Of a stretch of 64,000 nt of DNA, positions 58,960-64,000 are shown piece by piece. The notes beneath the pieces are model-generated. The model was not told the DNA's origin. It was given only the letters and a program-made list of their open reading frames with translations, and did not search any database. The DNA lies in assembly GCA_965268555.1 (NCBI GenBank), contig OZ254174.1:620001-684000 (forward strand), given 5' to 3'. Both the position numbers and the translations under genes were made by a program. The first letter of the stretch is position 1. The number at the start of each line of letters is the position of its first letter. The stretch is from AAA044-D11 sp965268555 (lineage in GTDB: Bacteria; Actinomycetota; Actinomycetes; Nanopelagicales; Nanopelagicaceae).

Positions 58960-59355
58960 ATGAAATCGATTCGAGCCTTCCGGGGGGCCACGCAACTAAC
59001 CGCGGACTCGAGTCAAGAAATGCGAAAATCTGTGGGTGAACTTCTTGGTGAGATATTTGAGAAGAATGATTTAGCCAATGAGGATCTGATCTCAATGCTC
59101 TTCACAGCTACACCGGACCTCACCTGCGAATTCCCAGCTGTTGGTGCGCGGCTTTTTGGGATTACTGATGTGCCGCTTATTTGCGCCTCCGAAATTGATG
59201 TAGCGGGTGCTCTACCAAGAACCGTTCGGGTATTGATTCACGCAGAGAGCCAGCGAAATCGATCAGAGGTCGTCCATATCTATCTTGGGGGAGCGGCGAG
59301 CCTTAGGCCTGATCTAATTCTGGGCTCAAATGGTGAAGCAAAGGGTTTGAAATGA
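58960..59355 (+). CDS. aroH: Chorismate mutase, AroH class
   Basis: Converts chorismate to prephenate for Phe and Tyr synthesis. This is the trimeric beta-barrel AroH fold, not AroQ: IRAFRGATQL at the N-terminus, CEFPAVGAR in the middle and HIYLGGAASLRPDL near the C-terminus supply the active-site arginines and tyrosine. 131 residues. tyrA starts in its stop codon (ATGA). Confidence 0.92.
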   Translation: MKSIRAFRGATQLTADSSQEMRKSVGELLGEIFEKNDLANEDLISMLFTATPDLTCEFPAVGARLFGITDVPLICASEIDVAGALPRTVRVLIHAESQRNRSEVVHIYLGGAASLRPDLILGSNGEAKGLK

Positions 59356-60422
59356 GCCTACAAGGTCCGGTAAAGATTGTCGGTTGCGGCTTAATTGGTA
59401 CCTCGATAGGCATGAGGTTGCGTGAGTTTGGTGTCGAGCTAATCCTCTCCGACACATCAGCTACTAATTTGAAATTAGCAAGCGACCTACTTGGTTTACA
59501 AAGAACAGATGGCAAACCGGCTGTCGTGTTGGTGGCCGCACCACCAAAAAGCGTCCTGAGCATTCTTCATGAGGAATTCGCAACGAACCCCGCAGCCATA
59601 TTTATAGAAGTAGGCGGTATAAAGTCTGAACTTATACATGAAGTAGAAGCATTTTCGGAGTTATCGAGAAATTTCGTTTCGGTTCATCCAATGGCTGGTC
59701 GAGAGAAGAGTGGTCCAGAGAGCGCAAGAGCCGATCTCTTCGATTCTCGAGCCTGGATAATTTCAAAGACTTCTAAAACTGGGGATGAGGCACGCAAAAT
59801 AGCCAAGACCATCGGAGAGCTTCTTGGTTCATCAATTTATGAAATGTCAGGAAACGAGCACGACGAAACTATTGCCACAATTTCACATCTCCCTCAGATT
59901 TTAAGTTCCGCACTTGGAGCTGCTTTATTGAGCAGCAATAGTGAGAGCTTGAATCTTGCGGGCCAAGGGCTACGAGATGTCAGTCGATTGGCGGATTCTG
60001 ATGCAGAACTTTGGAGTGAATTGCTAGTCGGCAATACCGGCCCGCTAGTACCAAAACTCGCTGAAGTTATAAATCGACTTTCCGCTCTTCAGGCAGGCTT
60101 GATTTCGAAAGACCAAGATGCGATTAAGTCCTTCCTTTTAGAAGGTCGAAAAGGGCGAGAGAAGATTCCAGGCAAACATGGTGGAGCTAGTCGAGATTAT
60201 TCCTATGTTCCTATTGTTATTGATGACAAGCCAGGTGGATTAGCGCGAATATTCAATGAATGTGCGGCCATTGGCGTGAATGTTGAGGATTTATCTATGG
60301 AGCACAGTCCTGGACAAGAGGTTGGTCTAATCACGCTAGCTCTAAATAGTGAAGATGCAATCAAGCTACAGAAACATTTAGTTGCTAAAGGTTGGCTCGC
60401 TCATGCACCTAGAAAGCAATAA
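59352..60422 (+). CDS. tyrA: Prephenate dehydrogenase
   Basis: Oxidises prephenate to 4-hydroxyphenylpyruvate for tyrosine. The dinucleotide fold GCGLIGTSIG is at residues 11-20, HPMAGREKSG is the prephenate-binding block, and a C-terminal ACT domain (about 285-356, VIDDKPGGLARIFNEC) should give feedback control. 356 residues. Paired with aroH, which supplies its substrate. Confidence 0.95.
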   Translation: MSLQGPVKIVGCGLIGTSIGMRLREFGVELILSDTSATNLKLASDLLGLQRTDGKPAVVLVAAPPKSVLSILHEEFATNPAAIFIEVGGIKSELIHEVEAFSELSRNFVSVHPMAGREKSGPESARADLFDSRAWIISKTSKTGDEARKIAKTIGELLGSSIYEMSGNEHDETIATISHLPQILSSALGAALLSSNSESLNLAGQGLRDVSRLADSDAELWSELLVGNTGPLVPKLAEVINRLSALQAGLISKDQDAIKSFLLEGRKGREKIPGKHGGASRDYSYVPIVIDDKPGGLARIFNECAAIGVNVEDLSMEHSPGQEVGLITLALNSEDAIKLQKHLVAKGWLAHAPRKQ

Positions 60423-60444
60423 AGTCGCACTCTCGTTTAGGCAG

Positions 60445-60450
60445 TAAGGT
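60445..60450 (+). promoter_or_regulatory. -10 element of a leaderless cmk-der promoter
   Basis: TAAGGT, then 6 nt, then ATG 60457. No Shine-Dalgarno and no clear -35. Confidence 0.55.
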
Positions 60451-60456
60451 TCGCAC

Positions 60457-62421
60457 ATGGCCGGAATAGTTGTTGCGATTGACGGTCCAAGTGGTTCGGG
60501 CAAATCAAGTACGGCGAAAGCTATTGCGATCCGTGCTAATTGGAGCTACTTAGATACTGGTGCTTTGTACCGGGCCGCGACATGGATCGCACTAAAAGAG
60601 GGTGTTTGCGAAGGTTGGGAAATAATTTCCGCAATTAAGAAACATCCAATCTCATTCAATCCCAGTCCTACAAATCCAAAAGTATTCTGCGGCGAAGTTG
60701 AAGTAACAGATGAAATTCGGGGAGCACGTGTAACCGATAACGTGAGCCAGATTAGTCAGAACCCTGAGCTTCGAGCTTTTCTAGTTGATATGCAGCAGAA
60801 CATTATTAACAATAGTGAATCTGGGATTGTTGTTGAAGGGCGCGATATTGGAACGGTAGTCGCACCAGATGCTGATTTAAAGGTTTTTCTGTACGCAGAT
60901 TTGGAAGCAAGGACGCTACGGCGAAGTGCAGAAGAAATAAAGGCCGATCAGGTAACTGATGTCGCAGCCTCGCTAAGTAGCCGCGACCACCTGGATTCAA
61001 CTCGGAAAATTTCACCTCTGCGCCCTGCGGAGGATGCGCTCGAATTGGATTCTACGGAATTAGATTTGAAAGAAGTTGTTGATGTTATATGGGAATGGTT
61101 AACTCGCAAAAATTTATTGGGGTTGCCTAAGGTTGCTGTGATTGGACGCCCAAATGTGGGAAAATCAACACTTGTTAATCGAATTATTGGACGTCGCGAG
61201 GCTATCGTCGAAGATACACCGGGTGTAACGCGCGATCGAGTTAAGTACGAAGCTGAATGGAATGGTCGTAGATTTATCTTGATTGATACCGGCGGATGGG
61301 AAGTTGCGCCAGAGGGAATATCGGAGAAAATTACCGCAGGTTCAGAAGCCGCGATTGCCGAGTCAGATGTTGTTCTCTTTGTAATCGATGCGCAAGTTGG
61401 AGCGCTAGATGAAGATGAATCGTTAGTTAATTTGCTCCGCAAATCGAAGAAGCACGTCATAGTTGCTGCGAATAAAGTTGATGGTCCTAGTGAAGAGGCA
61501 GATGCTCATGCACTTTGGAATCTTGGATTTGGCGAGCCGCGATTCGTCTCTGCTCTGCATGGACGGGGAAGTGGTGACTTATTAGATTTCTTAGTAAAGG
61601 AGTTACCAGAGATTGGTAGCGAGAAAAGTGATGATGGCTTTAGAAGAATCGCACTTGTCGGAAGACCCAACGTTGGCAAATCAAGTTTGCTAAATATTCT
61701 TGCCGGAGAGTCTCGAGTTATTGTCGATGATGCTGCAGGAACCACTCGCGATCCAGTTGATGAATTGATTGAAATTGGTGGATCTACATGGCGTTTTATC
61801 GACACGGCAGGAATACGTAAACGTGCCCGTCAAGACAGTGGTACGGATTATTACGCGTCGCTCAGAACTGCTACCGCGCTGGAGCGAGCAGAGGTAGCGG
61901 TTGTAGTTTTAGATGCTTCGGTACCGCTGACGGAGCAAGATCTCAGAATTGTTAGCATGGTTGAAGAAGCCGGTCGCGGGCTAGTCATTGTTCTAAATAA
62001 ATGGGATCTCGTCGATGAAGATAGACAATTGCAATTAGATAAAGAGCTTGAAAGAAACCTTGAGAGATTTCCTTGGGCCCAGCGCGTGAATGTCTCAGCT
62101 AAAACTGGATGGCATAGAGATCGCTTAGCGCCTGCGCTTCGAACTGCGATTTCAAGTTGGGAGAAGCGGATTCCAACTAGCAAGTTGAACTCCTTCTTAG
62201 GCGCCCTAATTGCAGCAACGCCACCGCCAGTACGGAGCGGAAAACAACCCAAGATTCGTTTCGCGACGCAAGCAGCGACTTCGCCACCGAAATTCGTGGT
62301 CTTTGCCAGTGATTTTGTGGAGACGGCCTATCGAAGATTTATCGAGCGCAGGCTCCGCGAAGAATTTGGCTTCCCGGGCACTCCGGTCGAAGTGGTCGTA
62401 AAGGTCAAAGAGCGGGATTAA
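60457..62421 (+). CDS. cmk-der: Bifunctional cytidylate kinase / ribosome-assembly GTPase Der
   Basis: Residues 1-215 are a CMP kinase (P-loop DGPSGSGKSS from residue 9; VVEGRDIGTVV). Residues about 222-654 are Der/EngA with two GTPase domains, GRPNVGKST from about 230 and GRPNVGKSS from about 403, each with DTxG, and NKVD or NKWD, then a KH-like domain. There is no stop or frameshift at the junction. Fused Cmk-Der proteins are known in Actinobacteria. 654 residues. Confidence 0.95.
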   Translation: MAGIVVAIDGPSGSGKSSTAKAIAIRANWSYLDTGALYRAATWIALKEGVCEGWEIISAIKKHPISFNPSPTNPKVFCGEVEVTDEIRGARVTDNVSQISQNPELRAFLVDMQQNIINNSESGIVVEGRDIGTVVAPDADLKVFLYADLEARTLRRSAEEIKADQVTDVAASLSSRDHLDSTRKISPLRPAEDALELDSTELDLKEVVDVIWEWLTRKNLLGLPKVAVIGRPNVGKSTLVNRIIGRREAIVEDTPGVTRDRVKYEAEWNGRRFILIDTGGWEVAPEGISEKITAGSEAAIAESDVVLFVIDAQVGALDEDESLVNLLRKSKKHVIVAANKVDGPSEEADAHALWNLGFGEPRFVSALHGRGSGDLLDFLVKELPEIGSEKSDDGFRRIALVGRPNVGKSSLLNILAGESRVIVDDAAGTTRDPVDELIEIGGSTWRFIDTAGIRKRARQDSGTDYYASLRTATALERAEVAVVVLDASVPLTEQDLRIVSMVEEAGRGLVIVLNKWDLVDEDRQLQLDKELERNLERFPWAQRVNVSAKTGWHRDRLAPALRTAISSWEKRIPTSKLNSFLGALIAATPPPVRSGKQPKIRFATQAATSPPKFVVFASDFVETAYRRFIERRLREEFGFPGTPVEVVVKVKERD

Positions 62422-62433
62422 CCCGGAATAGTT

Positions 62434-62991
62434 ATGTATCCACGTTCCGAAATCCTGACCATACCAAACGCAATAACTGGAGTTCGCGCGCTTGGTATCC
62501 CACTGTTCCTCTGGGCGTATTTAGGTCTTGATAACTTGGCATTGGCATTCGTTGTCCTAACAGTTGGAGCGCTATCTGATTACTTCGATGGCAAAGTTGC
62601 TCGCGCACTAAATCAAGAATCTAAATTAGGAGCTGCTCTTGATCCGACAATTGATCGCGCATACATCGCAGCAACTGCACTTGCCCTAGTAATCGCAGAC
62701 ATTGTTCCGTTGTGGTTATTGCTACTTTTACTAGCCCGCGATGTTTGGGTTGGGTTGATGCTATTGGTAAAACGCCGTGGTGGCTCCGGCGTTTTTGAAG
62801 TTACCTTCCTTGGAAAGGCTGCAACTTTCAACTTGCTCTACGCATTTCCTTTCCTTCTTCTATCCGGCCCGAATGGGATCAACGAGATTTTTCGGATCTG
62901 TGGTTGGGCTTTCGCGATTTGGGGTTGCGCCCTATATTTGGCGACTGGCGTGCAGTACTCGGTTGTTGCAGTAAGAAGTATGAAGAGTTAG
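62434..62991 (+). CDS. CDP-alcohol phosphatidyltransferase
   Basis: An integral membrane enzyme of phospholipid synthesis. The catalytic signature is complete: Asp52-Gly53...Ala56-Arg57, Gly66, Asp70, Asp74. About five membrane segments, 185 residues. PgsA (phosphatidylglycerophosphate), cardiolipin or phosphatidylinositol-phosphate synthase are all possible; the sequence does not settle it. It starts 12 nt after cmk-der. Confidence 0.9.
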   Translation: MYPRSEILTIPNAITGVRALGIPLFLWAYLGLDNLALAFVVLTVGALSDYFDGKVARALNQESKLGAALDPTIDRAYIAATALALVIADIVPLWLLLLLLARDVWVGLMLLVKRRGGSGVFEVTFLGKAATFNLLYAFPFLLLSGPNGINEIFRICGWAFAIWGCALYLATGVQYSVVAVRSMKS

Positions 62992-62995
62992 AAGA

Positions 62996-63040
62996 ATGTC
63001 TAATGAATATGATTCCAACGGGGAAGTAAAGGAGAAGTAG
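62996..63040 (+). CDS. Possible 14-residue leader peptide before gcvH
   Basis: ATG at 62996 opens a 14-codon frame (MSNEYDSNGEVKEK) whose TAG shares its G with the gcvH GTG. It contains the gcvH Shine-Dalgarno. It may couple translation or be chance; its own ribosome binding site (AGAAG) is weak. Confidence 0.3.
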   Translation: MSNEYDSNGEVKEK

Positions 63041-63420
63041 TGTCTAACATTCCAGAAAATTTGGGTTACACCAACGAACACGAGTGGGTAATTGCGAGTT
63101 CCACGGCTTCAACCTATCGAATTGGAATTACAGACTTCGCACAAGGAGCGCTCGGAGATATTGTGTATGTACAGCTTCCAAAATTGGGAGATGTGCTTTC
63201 GGCCGGATCGGTTTGTGGAGAGATTGAATCGACGAAAAGTGTTTCGGAAATATATTCACCACTTACCGGGAAGGTTGTTGCAGTTAATGGCGAATTGGAC
63301 ACAAAGCCCGAAATTATAAATAGCGACCCTTACGGCGCTGGATGGATAGCTGAAATAGAGATAGCTGAAGCGTTGCCCAGCCTTCTTACCTCCGAGCAAT
63401 ACGCAGAACTTACGGCTTGA
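63040..63420 (+). CDS. gcvH: Glycine cleavage system H protein
   Basis: GcvH carries the lipoyl arm of the glycine cleavage system; it may also serve in lipoate transfer. The lipoylated lysine is Lys66 in EIESTKSVSE. 126 residues. GTG start with AAAGGAG 6 nt upstream. gcvT and gcvP are not here; in Actinobacteria gcvH sits beside the FHA gene, as it does in this window. Confidence 0.95.
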   Translation: MSNIPENLGYTNEHEWVIASSTASTYRIGITDFAQGALGDIVYVQLPKLGDVLSAGSVCGEIESTKSVSEIYSPLTGKVVAVNGELDTKPEIINSDPYGAGWIAEIEIAEALPSLLTSEQYAELTA

Positions 63421-63512
63421 CCGCCCCTGCGCCAAGGAATAGTGTCAGCCTATAGTTGAACCTGAAGGTTTAAGAGAAATTCGAAGTTGATATTTAGAGA
63501 GGGGAGTGAGAA

Positions 63513-64000
63513 GTGGTAACACCGCCATCAGATACTCCCAAGATACCAAGCACAGCGGACTTAACCAGCACCTTGCATCTCTCGTCTCTTCGTTCAGTTC
63601 CCGATTTTTTAACCGAGAATTCACTTCTAGATTCTCTTTCAAATGAAGAGTTCAACATCCTTAAAGATCTAGCGCCAGATTCCGCAATGTTTATTGCCTT
63701 GACTGGAGCTGGCAAGGGAGCTCGATTCCTTTTGAACAGTAATTTGATAACTATTGGAAGAGATCCGAGTTCAGAGATTTTTCTTGATGATGTAACGGTG
63801 TCACGCAAGCATTGCCAGGTGACTCGCAACAAGAATGGTTCGAGGGTCGAATTTACTATCGAAGATTTGAAGAGTTTAAACGGAACATATATCAACGCAA
63901 TCTCTAAGGCACAGACTTCCCTAAGTCATGGAGATGAAGTTCAAGTCGGAAAATATCGCTTAACGTTTTTGCGCCCGGTTTCAGGCAGCCGAGTTAGTAG
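63513..64000 (+). CDS. GarA/OdhI-type FHA-domain protein, 3' end outside the window
   Basis: The frame from GTG 63513 stays open to the window end (162 codons). An AGAGAGGGGAG site precedes it. The FHA domain (about residues 58-154) has its phosphothreonine-binding residues: Gly82-Arg83-Asp84, Ser97-Arg98-x-His100, Asn123-Gly124-Thr125. In mycobacteria and corynebacteria GarA/OdhI inhibits 2-oxoglutarate dehydrogenase until kinases PknB/PknG phosphorylate an N-terminal ETTS motif. That exact motif is missing here, although TSTLHL occurs nearby. Confidence 0.9.
   Translation, partial: MVTPPSDTPKIPSTADLTSTLHLSSLRSVPDFLTENSLLDSLSNEEFNILKDLAPDSAMFIALTGAGKGARFLLNSNLITIGRDPSSEIFLDDVTVSRKHCQVTRNKNGSRVEFTIEDLKSLNGTYINAISKAQTSLSHGDEVQVGKYRLTFLRPVSGSRVS

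Noticed and set aside
58772..58970. ATCGAT repeats as a CRISPR-like or iteron array
   Set aside because: Spacings (50, 40 and 103 bp) are irregular and the repeat unit is only 6-10 bp.
60948..61460. 170-codon frame antisense to cmk-der
   Set aside because: Shadow frame opposite the Cmk/Der junction. Ser/Thr-rich, no ribosome binding site and no family resemblance.
60457..62421. Cmk-Der fusion as an assembly artefact or new fusion
   Set aside because: The frame runs cleanly through a short linker, and the same fusion is known in other Actinobacteria.

Overview
The window is a compact, gene-dense actinobacterial chromosome segment with an AT-leaning base composition. Actinobacterial markers are WhiA, RbpA, DUF3099, a GarA-type FHA protein, a Cmk-Der fusion, the 23S rRNA insertion typical of Actinobacteria and a suf operon led by SufR. 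Short or negative intergenic distances, frequent GTG/TTG starts and missing members of normally conserved clusters point to a streamlined genome. Freshwater acI/Nanopelagicales-type bacteria fit well, but the taxon is an inference. No mobile element, CRISPR array, tRNA gene or phage gene was found.

Layout. 1-10.3 kb: 3' end of rpsA with terminator, then coaE-uvrB-uvrA-uvrC-rapZ-yvcK (DNA excision repair plus cell-wall/carbon regulators). 10.3-15.1 kb: whiA, gap-pgk-tpiA (lower glycolysis), secG, rbpA. 15.1-19.6 kb, minus strand: ctaA-tkt-pgi. 19.6-27.8 kb: sufR-B-D-Rieske-C-S-U-T (iron-sulfur cluster assembly) and an ABC exporter. 27.8-28.8 kb, minus strand: SURF1 and a DUF3099 membrane protein. 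28.9-36.1 kb: fabG-fabI, infC-rpmI-rplT-rRNA methyltransferase, pheS-pheT. 36.1-42.3 kb: argC-B-D-R-H-tyrS. 42.3-48.1 kb: a complete rrn operon (16S-23S-5S). 48.1-55.1 kb: SSB-like protein, a lysine-tailed coiled-coil protein, a 51-residue protein, tlyA, NAD kinase, recN, pyrG, xerD. 55.1-56.4 kb, minus strand: parA and a ribbon-helix-helix partner. 56.4-64 kb: scpA-scpB-rluB, aroH-tyrA, cmk-der, a CDP-alcohol phosphatidyltransferase, gcvH and an FHA protein cut by the window end.

The genes are mostly housekeeping; the interesting signals are regulatory. (1) At least ten genes have a TANNNT -10 hexamer exactly 6 nt before the start codon and no ribosome binding site, which indicates leaderless mRNAs. 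(2) infC starts at a non-canonical AUC codon behind a strong Shine-Dalgarno, downstream of a leader in which RNA segments have mutually exclusive pairing partners. (3) sufR carries a CAAC-N6-GTTG operator overlapping its likely start. (4) argC has a pair of ARG-box-like palindromes forming a perfect 13-bp inverted repeat over the promoter. (5) parA and scpA are driven by back-to-back overlapping leaderless promoters. Gene losses against the usual actinobacterial order (argJ/argF/argG; tal/zwf/opcA/pgl/ctaB; sbp/DUF881) are visible as clean junctions. I did not find a clearly new multi-gene system.
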